Assembly: GCA_937888925.1 (NCBI GenBank)
Contig: CALARM010000177.1
Span: 1 to 12,724, forward strand
DNA: 12,724 nucleotides
From: an uncultured Synergistia bacterium
GTDB taxonomy: Bacteria; Eremiobacterota; SpSt-956; JAKJGF01
Direction: 5' to 3'
The translations under genes and the position numbers were made by a program. The notes beneath the pieces were generated by a model. The model was not told where the DNA came from. It did not search any database and saw nothing but the letters and a program-made list of their open reading frames with translations. Shown one piece after another: positions 1 to 7,101 of the stretch; the first letter of the stretch is position 1; every line of letters starts with the position of its first letter.

Positions 1-1
1 A

Positions 2-148
2 CCTGTAATAGGGCAGATAATTACAATAATACTTTACATTCCGGTCAAATTCTATATAAATCTGGTGGCGTCAAAACTTACAGGTCAGATGTTTAAATGC
101 CATATGGTAAAATTTAATATAGTTGCAAATGTTACCCATACCCAGTAA
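2..148 (+). CDS. possible 3' end of a membrane protein, truncated by the window edge
   Basis: Frame 2 of the plus strand is open from the left edge to a TAA at 146-148. It begins with a hydrophobic stretch (PVIGQIITIILYIPVKFYI) that would suit a last membrane helix. Against it, the final 64 bases run antisense through the 3' end of tspO, the stretch is only 48 codons long, and frame 1 is also open across much of it. I do not recognise a family. It is listed only because the minus strand left of tspO has early stops, so a convergent plus-strand gene ending here is the main alternative to plain intergenic DNA. Confidence 0.2.
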   Translation, partial: PVIGQIITIILYIPVKFYINLVASKLTGQMFKCHMVKFNIVANVTHTQ

Positions 149-555
149 GGGATAAATAAAATAGATGCAGGTACAGACACTTTCCATGTACGATAAATAT
201 AAATACCGATAGAAACCCATAGAAAACATATAATGATAAAAGCAAGGAACGGATTATGAAAACCGAAAAAAACAGGACTCCATATGCCATTAAAAAAAAT
301 CTGAATAAAATAAACAATCAAAACAGCCCTGACAGGTTTACTGACTCCCTTCATCCATACAAGCCATCCTGACAGAGCTATGAATATATAAAGAAGAGTC
401 CATACAGGCCCGAATAGCCATGAAGGAGGATTCCATGAAGGTTTTTTTAATGTTACATACCAGGTAGCCACAGAAGTGGACGTAAAATATCCTCCGAAAC
501 CGGCAATAGAGAAACATAGAAGTAAAAATAAAAATAAGATAAAATATTTTTTCAT
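85..555 (-). CDS. tspO: TspO/MBR family tryptophan-rich sensory membrane protein
   Basis: This is a 156-residue five-helix membrane protein of the TspO/peripheral benzodiazepine receptor family, whose members bind porphyrins and tetrapyrroles or act in stress signalling. Family hallmarks are visible: WYVTLKKPSWNPPSW at residues 32-46, then LFGPVWTLLY at 47-56, N89..WSPVFFG near residues 89-97, and the PYWVWVTFATILN segment at 136-148. The length matches bacterial TspO. The ATG overlaps the stop of the upstream histidine kinase by four bases (ATGA), and AGAGGA lies five bases upstream, so translation is probably coupled. It is the last gene of a regulator-kinase-tspO operon. The ligand and partner are unknown; TspO could be an output or a sensory accessory of the two-component pair. 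Confidence 0.95.
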   Translation of the reverse strand: MKKYFILFLFLLLCFSIAGFGGYFTSTSVATWYVTLKKPSWNPPSWLFGPVWTLLYIFIALSGWLVWMKGVSKPVRAVLIVYFIQIFFNGIWSPVFFGFHNPFLAFIIICFLWVSIGIYIYRTWKVSVPASILFIPYWVWVTFATILNFTIWHLNI

Positions 556-1640
556 AATATCCTCTTTTCTGCCGGCAACGTAACAGAAAAACAGCTTCCC
601 CTGTTCAATTCGCTTTTTACGGCAATTTCTCCACTGTGGTTTTCAATTATTCTGTATGATATGGCAAGTCCCAGACCATTACCTTCTTTCTTTGTGCTGA
701 AAAAAGGTATAAAAAGCTTTTCAAGATTTTCGTCCGATATACCGGTACCTGTATCCTGGAAATCAATTTTTATATATTTTTCAAAATTCTTAACTTTAAC
801 AGAGAGATTTCCTCCTTCAGGCATAGCCTGGATTGCATTCAAGGATAAATTCAGAAAAACCTGCTGTAACTGCTGGGCATCACCATAAATTTCCGGCAGA
901 TTTTCTTCTATTTCTTTCAAAACAGAAACTCTGTTCTGTTTAAGCTGTGGCTCTATAAGTTTTATTACAGGTTCAAGAATTTCTTCTACTTTACATGGCA
1001 GAAGTTCCGGCTTTGCCGGTTTTGCAAAAGACAGAAATGAAGTCACTATTTTATTTAATCTTTCCGTTTCATTCGATAGTATGTCCAGGAATTCGCCCTG
1101 CGGCGAGTCTTTATTAACAGCAGTTCCGATTACTTCAACAGAGCTTTTTATGGAACTGAGAGGATTTTTTATTTCATGGGCAAGACCTGCGGCAAGTTCG
1201 CCGAGACTCCTCATCCTTTCGGAAAATATAAGCTGTTCCTGGTAATTTTTCAATTCTTCAATACTGATTTTTAATTTCTCAGACGTTTCTTTATAGAGGT
1301 TCTGTTCCTTTTTTAAATTTTCCACCAGTATGCCTGTAATAAAGCCTATGATTATAAACAATATTATTTCGAGGAATTGATTGATATACTCTCCCTCTGC
1401 CAGCTTCCACTGACATGTAATATGTATGAAATATATTATGCCAACCGACAGAGATGTAATAAGACCGCCTTTAATTCCGAAAGTAAAAGCTCCGTATATA
1501 ACAGGTATGTAATAAAGCTGGCGATAAATTTCATGGACAGGAAAAAGCATATGATGGACAGGGGTAAAAAAATGAAGACCTGTGATAATAAGCCATGAAC
1601 ATATTATAATAATGATATCTTTCTTTCTATTTCTTAACAT
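552..1640 (-). CDS. membrane-bound sensor histidine kinase, NtrB/AtoS-like
   Basis: This 362-residue kinase should autophosphorylate on histidine and pass the phosphate to the regulator encoded just upstream. The N-terminal ~108 residues hold about four hydrophobic segments (roughly 9-26, 42-56, 58-76, 88-106) with short loops, so sensing is probably in or near the membrane. No PAS or large periplasmic domain is apparent. A coiled coil (110-140) leads to the HisKA helix with GLAHEIKNP, phosphoacceptor H155. The ATPase domain shows the N box (NLSLNAIQAM, 264-273), the G1 box DTGTG (296-300), the F box (FIPFFSTKK, 310-318) and the G2 box GNGLGLA (320-326). All catalytic motifs are intact. The start overlaps the regulator stop by one base (TAATG). 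The signal is not predictable from the sequence. Confidence 0.95.
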   Translation of the reverse strand: MLRNRKKDIIIIICSWLIITGLHFFTPVHHMLFPVHEIYRQLYYIPVIYGAFTFGIKGGLITSLSVGIIYFIHITCQWKLAEGEYINQFLEIILFIIIGFITGILVENLKKEQNLYKETSEKLKISIEELKNYQEQLIFSERMRSLGELAAGLAHEIKNPLSSIKSSVEVIGTAVNKDSPQGEFLDILSNETERLNKIVTSFLSFAKPAKPELLPCKVEEILEPVIKLIEPQLKQNRVSVLKEIEENLPEIYGDAQQLQQVFLNLSLNAIQAMPEGGNLSVKVKNFEKYIKIDFQDTGTGISDENLEKLFIPFFSTKKEGNGLGLAISYRIIENHSGEIAVKSELNRGSCFSVTLPAEKRIL

Positions 1641-2998
1641 TATTTCAACCCGTGTTTTTCCATTCTGTAAATCAGGGCACTTCTGGTTATGGAAAGAAGT
1701 TCTGCCGCCCTTGTCTGATTGTTATTTGCCCTGAGAAGGGCCTGTTTTATAAGATCTTTCTCCAGTTCCTCAAGAGATATTCCTTCTTCAGGCCAGTCTA
1801 TATGTATCTTTTTTATTTTTTCAAGAGAATCAAGCATTTTGCCCGGAAGACAGTCTTTATCTATTAAACTGCCTTCAGATAACACTATACCTCTTTCTAT
1901 AACATTTTCAAGCTCCCTCACATTTCCCGGCCAGTAATATTTTTCGAATATCTCCATAACTTCTTTTGTTACCCCTGTAATTTTGCCATGAGGAGCATAT
2001 TTTTTTATAAGGAACTGTACAAGGAAAGGCAAATCGCTTTTCCTTGCCCTTAAAGGTGGAAGTTCTATTGCAATTACATTGAGCCGATAAAAGAGATCCT
2101 CTCTGAATTTCCCTTCTTTTACTTCTTCTTCGAGATTTTTATTTGTTGCCGCAATCAATCTTACATCTATTTTTACAGGCATGGTGCCTCCCACTATATC
2201 TATTTCCTTTTCCTGTATTACTCTTAAAAGTTTAACCTGAAGTTCCTGTTTCATATCACCTATTTCATCCAGGAAAATTGTTCCTTCATGGGCAAGCTGG
2301 AATTTACCTTTTTTATCACCTGCTGCTCCCGTAAAAGCTCCTTTTTTATGGCCGAAAAGTTCACTTTCTATAAGATTATCCGGTATGGCCGATGCATTTA
2401 TTGCTATAAAGGGATGTTTTTTCCTGGGGCTGTTATAATGTATGGCCCTTGCCACAAGTTCTTTTCCTGTACCACTTTCACCCAGGATAAGAATATTTGA
2501 GTCTGTAGAACAGACCTGTGAAATCATACGGAAAATTTTTAACATTTCAGGACTTTTTCCCGCTATATTTTCAAAACTATACTTTTCTTCCAGTTCTTTT
2601 CTGAGATATGTATTCTCCGAAACGAGTTCGGACATTCTGATTGCTTTATCTACTGTTATTTTCAGATCGTCTTTGTTGAAAGGTTTTAATATATAGTCAC
2701 AGGCACCGTTTTTCATGGCTTTAACCGCATCTTCAACCGTGCCGTGGGCGGTTATCATGATTACGGGACAGTCAGGCCTCTCTTTCATAACTATTTCCAG
2801 TATGGAAAACCCGTCTTTTCCCGGAAGTTTTATATCGCATATAAGCAGATCAGGTTCAAATTTTTTAAATATTTCTATGCCGGTGTTTCCTTCATGACAT
2901 AATTTTACTTCATAACCTTCTTCTGACAGATAGAATGAGATGACCCTGCATAGACTCTGATCATCGTCTATAACCAGAATTTTTTTACTTTTTTTCAT
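1640..2998 (-). CDS. sigma-54-dependent response regulator, NtrC/AtoC class
   Basis: This is a 452-residue three-domain activator of sigma-54 RNA polymerase. The receiver domain (about 5-120) has acidic residues D11-D13, phosphoacceptor D55 in LLICDIKLPG, T83 and K105. The AAA+ domain (about 144-370) has Walker A GESGTGKE (173-180), the sigma-54 contact loop GAFTGA (220-225), Walker B IFLDEIGD (241-248) and the arginine-finger segment FREDLFYRLN. The C-terminal Fis-type helix-turn-helix (about 425-452) contains NNNQTRAAELLSITRSALIYR, so it binds an upstream enhancer. All parts needed for sigma-54 activation are present. It is first in the operon; GAGGGA precedes the ATG. The likely partner is the adjacent kinase. 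A sigma-54-like promoter at 10508-10523 is one candidate target. Confidence 0.96.
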   Translation of the reverse strand: MKKSKKILVIDDDQSLCRVISFYLSEEGYEVKLCHEGNTGIEIFKKFEPDLLICDIKLPGKDGFSILEIVMKERPDCPVIMITAHGTVEDAVKAMKNGACDYILKPFNKDDLKITVDKAIRMSELVSENTYLRKELEEKYSFENIAGKSPEMLKIFRMISQVCSTDSNILILGESGTGKELVARAIHYNSPRKKHPFIAINASAIPDNLIESELFGHKKGAFTGAAGDKKGKFQLAHEGTIFLDEIGDMKQELQVKLLRVIQEKEIDIVGGTMPVKIDVRLIAATNKNLEEEVKEGKFREDLFYRLNVIAIELPPLRARKSDLPFLVQFLIKKYAPHGKITGVTKEVMEIFEKYYWPGNVRELENVIERGIVLSEGSLIDKDCLPGKMLDSLEKIKKIHIDWPEEGISLEELEKDLIKQALLRANNNQTRAAELLSITRSALIYRMEKHGLK

Positions 2999-3025
2999 AG
3001 CAATCCCTCAAATCTCTATAGTTTT

Positions 3026-3054
3026 ATTATAGTGTATGTCATAACTTATATGCT
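3026..3054 (-). promoter_or_regulatory. weak sigma-70-like promoter candidate for the regulator-kinase-tspO operon
   Basis: Reading toward the regulator gene, TATAAT lies at 3031-3026, about 30 bases before the ATG. The -35 position (about 3049-3054) is poor and overlaps the tip of the dispersed repeat at 3047-3069. Only the -10 match is convincing. No GG-N10-GC sigma-54 spacing is present here, so the activator gene itself is probably not sigma-54 dependent. Confidence 0.25.
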
Positions 3055-3069
3055 CTCGTGACGCGTGAC
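3047..3069 (+). repeat. solitary tip of the dispersed composite palindromic repeat
   Basis: The 18 bases at 3047-3064 (TATATGCTCTCGTGACGC) recur exactly, inverted, at 5010-5027, the outer right end of the composite repeat element. Twelve of them also occur at 4629-4640. Only the tip is present here: the CGCGCAATGGCATTAAG core is missing, so this is a relic, a half insertion or a recombination scar. Confidence 0.8.
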
Positions 3070-3172
3070 GGGAGGAACAGATTATCATACTTCATTGTGA
3101 CCGAATTGGTCATATCTGACCTGAGAATTAATATCGAATGGAATCTCTTCACCCTTCACTATTCACCCTATA

Positions 3173-4300
3173 TTAATTATCCGAACTATTATCTTCATTA
3201 TCTGAATCTTCAATACTTTTGCCGTAAAAATAAAGTTGAAATCCCACCTGATCCGTAGAGCCTGCTCCCGGCAGATTGAAATAATGACTGTAAGCGGTTC
3301 GAAAAGCCCAGGATTCGGACAATCTGTATGTAAGTCCTGCAATCAGTGCCGTAGTATCACTGTCCTCCATATCGGTATTGATGGAACTGCGCTGAAACTG
3401 TAATTCCAGTTCCAGCTTCTGGCCCGGAAACATATAATCTGCCTCTCCCCACACCCCGTAAGAAGGACTGCCTTCTGTCTGCCCTCCGTAAACTTCTCCT
3501 TTAAAGGTCCACTGGGAATAAAAATACTCCGTATCAAAGCCGGCTCTCCACATGCTGTATATCATGCCGTCTTCTCTCAAAGTCCTGCCGCCTGCCGCAG
3601 ATACTCCCCACCGGAAATCATTTTCCGTCGGATTGGTAATCCTTCCGCTCACGAGCCATGCACCGCGATCCAGGACAAAATCAGTACCTGTACCGGTAAA
3701 AACCCCTGCTTCATAATCCACATCTTCCAGTTGCCCGTTTAAAGATATGCCCCAGTCCTTTACATAACCGAAATTATACATATGAAGGCTCTGCAGAAGG
3801 GTGGGATGTGTATCTATATCTGGCTCCACCCCGAAAGGAACATCAAAATGCCCTATTTTTACATTGCTTCGTCCCATATTACCTTTAAGATTTATAAAGG
3901 CATTATGGAGTATTGGCTGACCTATGGCAGGGAAATTGGCAGGCATAGGCGTAACAATCATATTTTTCAATGGCGAATAGGTCATACGGAATTGTATGTC
4001 ACCTTCCCCCCAGTCTCCTGTTTCTCCGGCAAATTTCTTATATGCCTCGAAACCGATAGAATCCAATGTGTTAAAATTATCCTCTCCCGTGCTCACAGTC
4101 TGAAGAAAATAAAATTCTCCGTATATTAAAGCATTATCTTCCGGAGCAGTTTTTTCTTCTATGGTATCTGTGCCTTCGGAAGGGGATTTCTCTTCTTTTA
4201 TGGTATTTTCTCCTGAAGCAGGCCTAAAAAACATCAGACTTATAAAAAATATCAACATTACATTCACAAAAATGTTTTTTCCGGTTTTGATATTAACCAT
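3173..4300 (-). CDS. outer-membrane beta-barrel (porin-like) protein
   Basis: This is a 375-residue exported protein. A signal peptide covers about residues 1-30 (basic KTGK, hydrophobic VNVMLIFFISLMFF, cleavage near ASG-E). An acidic, Ser/Glu/Thr-rich linker (about 31-57) follows. The rest alternates polar and aromatic residues in short strands separated by Gly/Asp/Asn turns (for example YGEFYFLQTV, NVKIGHFDVPFG, DYEAGVFTGTG, AGLTYRLSESWAFRTAYSHY), typical of a barrel of the porin class. The HFDVPFG..PD segment resembles porins of the phosphate-selective O/P type and other OprP-like barrels, but I cannot assign a substrate. The acidic C-terminal tail (EDSDNEDNSSDN) after the last strand is unusual, because barrels usually end in an aromatic residue. 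The start has AGGAGG eight bases upstream. It is monocistronic, with its promoter in an ATPase remnant. Confidence 0.75.
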   Translation of the reverse strand: MVNIKTGKNIFVNVMLIFFISLMFFRPASGENTIKEEKSPSEGTDTIEEKTAPEDNALIYGEFYFLQTVSTGEDNFNTLDSIGFEAYKKFAGETGDWGEGDIQFRMTYSPLKNMIVTPMPANFPAIGQPILHNAFINLKGNMGRSNVKIGHFDVPFGVEPDIDTHPTLLQSLHMYNFGYVKDWGISLNGQLEDVDYEAGVFTGTGTDFVLDRGAWLVSGRITNPTENDFRWGVSAAGGRTLREDGMIYSMWRAGFDTEYFYSQWTFKGEVYGGQTEGSPSYGVWGEADYMFPGQKLELELQFQRSSINTDMEDSDTTALIAGLTYRLSESWAFRTAYSHYFNLPGAGSTDQVGFQLYFYGKSIEDSDNEDNSSDN

Positions 4301-4324
4301 AATAGCCCCCTCCTTATTATTCTA

Positions 4325-4628
<304 letters not shown>

Positions 4629-4871
4629 CTCTCGTGACGCGTAACGCGCAATGGCATTAAGTTAAGGATTCATTCTATTCCCGGGTAAGAAATTTGCTTC
4701 TTGTTTCCTCTCCCTTGAGGGAGAGGATTAAGGAGAGGGTGTTTTTTATGGCTATACTTATCATCTTCTATATTTATTAATATACCTTTGAAAGACACCC
4801 TCCCTTAGTCCCTCCCTCAAGGGAGGGAAATAAAACGTCATTTTCTTATCTTAATGCCATTGCGCGTAACG
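4629..4871. mobile_element. MITE-like composite palindromic element A
   Basis: The left boundary is a 41-bp terminal sequence (4629-4669: CTCTCGTGACGCGTAACGCG, then CAATGGCATTAAGTTAAGGAT). The right boundary is the inverted core (4841-4871: TTTTCTTATCTTAATGCC, then ATTGCGCGTAACG). Between them sits an independent inverted repeat (4704-4830) and an AT-rich loop. There is no coding capacity. Shared ends plus a palindromic body resemble a non-autonomous element or a REP/BIME-type mosaic; the mobilising enzyme is unknown. The right end abuts element B with no spacer. Confidence 0.65.
4704..4830. repeat. inner inverted repeat of element A (CCCTTGAGGG type)
   Basis: The left arm 4704-4741 (TTTCCTCTCCCTTGAGGGAG onward, ending AGAGGGTGT) pairs with the right arm 4795-4830 (ACACCCTCCC onward, ending GGGAGGGAAA), with a few mismatches and two single-base gaps. 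Each arm also has its own small palindrome, CCCTTGAGGG. I recognise this as a hairpin repeat type common between genes in many environmental bacterial genomes. Confidence 0.7.
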
Positions 4872-4902
4872 CGTTATGCGCAATGGCATTAAGATAAGAA
4901 AA
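4841..4902. repeat. 62-bp near-perfect palindrome joining elements A and B
   Basis: Base pairing about the centre 4871/4872 holds for all positions out to 4841/4902 except one G/T mismatch (4866/4877). Each half carries the core GCGCAATGGCATTAAG followed by ATAAGAAAA. It is formed by two terminal units of the family placed head to head. As RNA or single-stranded DNA it would form a very stable hairpin. Confidence 0.92.
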
Positions 4903-5021
4903 AAGTCTCATGTCATTCCCGCGAAAGCGGGAATCCATTTTGTATCTCTCTGGATTCCCGCATACGCGGGAATGACAAAAATCCTTAACTTAATGACAGT
5001 GCGCGTTATGCGTCACGAGAG
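4872..5021. mobile_element. MITE-like composite palindromic element B
   Basis: The left boundary is the core unit 4872-4902. The right boundary is the inverted 41-bp unit 4981-5021, which matches the left end of element A (4629-4669) with three mismatches when reversed. The body is a different hairpin from that of element A (4911-4977). There is no coding capacity. Two elements with the same ends but different cargo hairpins, lying back to back, argue for modular assembly. Confidence 0.65.
4911..4977. repeat. inner hairpin of element B (TGTCATTCCCGCG type)
   Basis: Arms 4911-4937 and 4951-4977 are 27-bp inverted copies with two mismatches, separated by 13 bases. Each arm folds by itself (ATTCCCGC, GAAA or a TAT-type loop, GCGGGAAT), so two alternative foldings exist. 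This TGTCATTCCCGCGNNNGCGG type repeat is widespread between genes in several bacterial phyla, as known from memory. Confidence 0.85.
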
Positions 5022-5027
5022 CATATA
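5010..5027 (-). repeat. inverted copy of the 18-bp repeat tip at 3047-3064
   Basis: This is an exact 18-bp match, in reverse orientation, to 3047-3064. It extends 6 bases outside the 41-bp terminal unit (to 5027), so the match is longer than the family end itself. With the distal copy it brackets the porin gene, the ATPase remnant and both composite elements. Confidence 0.8.
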
Positions 5028-5113
5028 TGTATTATTTATGCTCACTTCAGTAATATAAAACCGGCCTTTCAACTGAAAAATCTGTAATTTCGGAAAAATA
5101 TTATCTATTGTTT

Positions 5114-5536
5114 TCAGTAACTATTTTTATTATCTTTATCTTCGTTTTTAAATTTCATTTTTAAGTCTTCTCTAAGTTCCTGTAATTGCCTGTATTTATC
5201 CGAATGTTCACAATAACCCGGCATTTTTCCCTGATAATCTATTATAAAATCCATTACTTTCTCGCTGACCCCGGCATCTGCCAGTTCTTTCATATCTGTT
5301 ATTTCCAGAAGAGCACAGCAACGAATTTTAATGTGCATAATTATAACTTCATCCCTTGCTCCTGCTTTAGAAAGAGCTATTATATCCTCTTTAGATATAC
5401 CATCTTCTCCGGACATTTCTTTAGACATGTCATTTACTTTACATATGGTACATATGGTATCTCCTTTAGCGTAACTCATTGATTGAACAATAAAAATTAT
5501 CAGTAAAGCTATTAAGATCATACAAGTCTTTTTCAC
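5114..5536 (-). CDS. small exported cysteine-containing protein of unknown function
   Basis: The start is GTG at 5534-5536, not the longer frame beginning at 5545: AGGAGG occupies 5545-5550, so only the inner GTG has normal spacing (8 bases). The 140-residue product begins MKKTCMILIALLIIFIVQSM with a signal peptide cleaved near SYA-KG. The mature part has CTIC, a CC pair and a later single Cys. It also carries two related helical units: SKEDIIALSKAGARDEVIIM and the shorter TDMKELADAGVSEKVMDFII. Such 'LSKAGVSDEVII' repeats occur in many small exported proteins without known function. The C-terminus is a charged Lys/Glu/Asp helix. It is the last gene of the operon, and its ribosome binding site overlaps the TAA of the ATPase gene, so the two are coupled. 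Function is unknown; a metal or redox role is only suggested by the cysteines. Confidence 0.78.
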   Translation of the reverse strand: MKKTCMILIALLIIFIVQSMSYAKGDTICTICKVNDMSKEMSGEDGISKEDIIALSKAGARDEVIIMHIKIRCCALLEITDMKELADAGVSEKVMDFIIDYQGKMPGYCEHSDKYRQLQELREDLKMKFKNEDKDNKNSY

Positions 5537-5544
5537 AAAGATCA

Positions 5545-5550
5545 CCTCCT
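5545..5550 (-). promoter_or_regulatory. Shine-Dalgarno site that decides the start of the small exported protein
   Basis: AGGAGG on the minus strand overlaps the upstream stop (TAAGGAGG) and lies 8 bases before GTG 5536. The alternative GTG at 5543-5545 overlaps the end of this site and cannot use it. Confidence 0.8.
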
Positions 5551-7037
5551 TAATTTAAATAAAGTGTTGACTGACTTTTAGGGATTACCTGTCCGTCCTG
5601 GAAGTGTATCACCCTGTCTGTCAGCGCTGCCAGTTCCAGATCATGGGTCGCTATAAATACGGCCACATTCTTTTCTTTTGCCAGTTTCCTGAATATATTC
5701 ATAATTTCATTTCTCAGCTTTATATCCAGCTTACCGGTAGGTTCATCGGCAAGTAAAACCTTCGGGTCATTTATCATAGCTCTTGCTATGGCAACTCTCT
5801 GCTGTTCTCCTCCGCTGAGCATAAACGGATATTTGTTCTCTTTATCCTTAAGCCCTACCATATCAAGAAGATTGATAATTTTCTCCCTGTCAATCTTTTT
5901 TCTGGAAAACAGTAAAGGCAGTTCCATATTTTCCCTTACAGTAAGGGTCGGTATAAGATGAAAACCCTGAAATACAAACCCTATGCTATCCCTTCTTATA
6001 TTTATCAATCTGTTTTCTCCCAGGGGAGTTACATCAGTATCTCCTATTCTTAATTCCCCCGATGTGGCAGTATCCATACAGCTTATCAGGTTCATCAACG
6101 TAGTTTTCCCCGAACCTGACGGGCCCACTATAGATACTATCTCTCCGGGAGATATGCTGAAATCAACACCGTTAAGAGCTTTTACAGTTTCGCTGCCTCT
6201 TCGATAATTCTTTTTGAGTTCATGAGCTGTAATTATCCTGTCTTCTCTGCTGCTTTCAGGACTGTCTTCAGGCTCTCTCCCTCCATGTATCTGAGGCAGA
6301 TTGCTCTTCTCTCCCCTTTCATCTATAAGACCGTTTTTCAGTTGTATGACCCTGTCTGCCTCACAGGCAAGAGCAACATTATGAGTTGCCACTACAACGG
6401 TTAAACCTTTCTCCTTACAGAGTTCTCTGAAAAGTTTAAATATGGCTCTTGCATTCTTTGTATCCAGGTTTCTTGTCGGTTCGTCTGCAAGGAGTATTTT
6501 AGGATTACAGGCAAGGGCTCTCGCTATGGCAACTCTCTGCATCTCTCCTCCGCTCATCTCTTTAGGTAAATGATTGACTCTATGGGAAAGTCCTACAAGA
6601 TCGAGTAATGCCAGGGCTTTTGTCCTGTTACCCTTTTCCGGAGAAAATACATAAGGCATTTCTACATTCTCCAGAGCAGTCAGAGTAGGAATCAGGAAAA
6701 ATTCCTGAAAGACAAACCCAATATTTCCTCTTCTCACAGAAGGAAGCTCTTCTTCCTTCATTTTTGATACTTCATAATCCATTACATATAAAGAACCGTC
6801 TGTAACACTGTCAAGACAGCCTATAAGATTAAACAGAGTAGATTTCCCGGAACCGGAAGGTCCCATAAGAGTAACAAATTCACCTTCTTTTATCTCCAGG
6901 TCTATTCCTTTCAGAGCAGCAATTTCTTCTGAAGGCAATTTATAGATTTTTCTTAATTTATCGGCCTTTATGACAACATTTTTCCCGGTATCTTTTTTAT
7001 TCATATTTAAAACCTCTGTTTCAGTTACTGTAATCAT
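5550..7037 (-). CDS. ABC transporter ATP-binding protein with two fused MacB/LolD-type ATPase domains
   Basis: This 495-residue cytoplasmic protein has two complete nucleotide-binding domains in one chain. Domain 1 (about 23-238): Walker A GPSGSGKS (59-66), Q loop near Q111, signature MSGGE (161-165), Walker B ILLADE (181-186), switch H219. Domain 2 (about 268-485): Walker A GPSGSGKT (305-312), Q357, signature LSGGE (407-411), Walker B VLLADE (427-432), switch H465. A polar Glu/Ser/Arg-rich linker (about 240-267) joins them. Both sites look catalytically intact. The domains are of the LolD/MacB/FtsE class, normally a 220-240 residue protein that dimerises, so the fusion supplies a built-in pair. 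The start ATG has AGGAGG seven bases upstream. A 64-base gap separates it from the permease gene just upstream, its probable membrane partner. Confidence 0.94.
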   Translation of the reverse strand: MITVTETEVLNMNKKDTGKNVVIKADKLRKIYKLPSEEIAALKGIDLEIKEGEFVTLMGPSGSGKSTLFNLIGCLDSVTDGSLYVMDYEVSKMKEEELPSVRRGNIGFVFQEFFLIPTLTALENVEMPYVFSPEKGNRTKALALLDLVGLSHRVNHLPKEMSGGEMQRVAIARALACNPKILLADEPTRNLDTKNARAIFKLFRELCKEKGLTVVVATHNVALACEADRVIQLKNGLIDERGEKSNLPQIHGGREPEDSPESSREDRIITAHELKKNYRRGSETVKALNGVDFSISPGEIVSIVGPSGSGKTTLMNLISCMDTATSGELRIGDTDVTPLGENRLINIRRDSIGFVFQGFHLIPTLTVRENMELPLLFSRKKIDREKIINLLDMVGLKDKENKYPFMLSGGEQQRVAIARAMINDPKVLLADEPTGKLDIKLRNEIMNIFRKLAKEKNVAVFIATHDLELAALTDRVIHFQDGQVIPKSQSTLYLN

Positions 7038-7101
7038 ATTTCCACCTCCTGATTTTCTATTTCCGGGCTATGGCATATTATGCACCATAATCCCATAAAC
7101 A

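Noticed and set aside
3098..3112. Short inverted repeat TGACC-GAATT-GGTCA as an operator
   Set aside because: Only five-base arms, more than 100 bases from the regulator start and downstream of the porin stop; there is nothing to link it to a protein.
4629..5021. CRISPR array suggested by repeated hairpin units
   Set aside because: The units alternate in orientation, the spacers are palindromic repeats themselves, and there is no regular direct repeat-spacer period or cas gene.
5022..5113. Possible intrinsic terminator after the exported-protein gene
   Set aside because: Arms ACTGAAAA/TTTTCAGT are only eight bases with a loop of about 30, AT-rich, and no U-tract follows; the palindromic elements nearby could stop transcription but I cannot show it.
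7072..7087. A second GG-N10-GC site (TGGTGCATAATATGCC on the minus strand) in the gap between permease and ATPase genes
   Set aside because: Beyond the spacing, the -24 and -12 boxes match poorly, and the stretch is a small palindrome inside an operon, so it is more likely chance or an mRNA hairpin.
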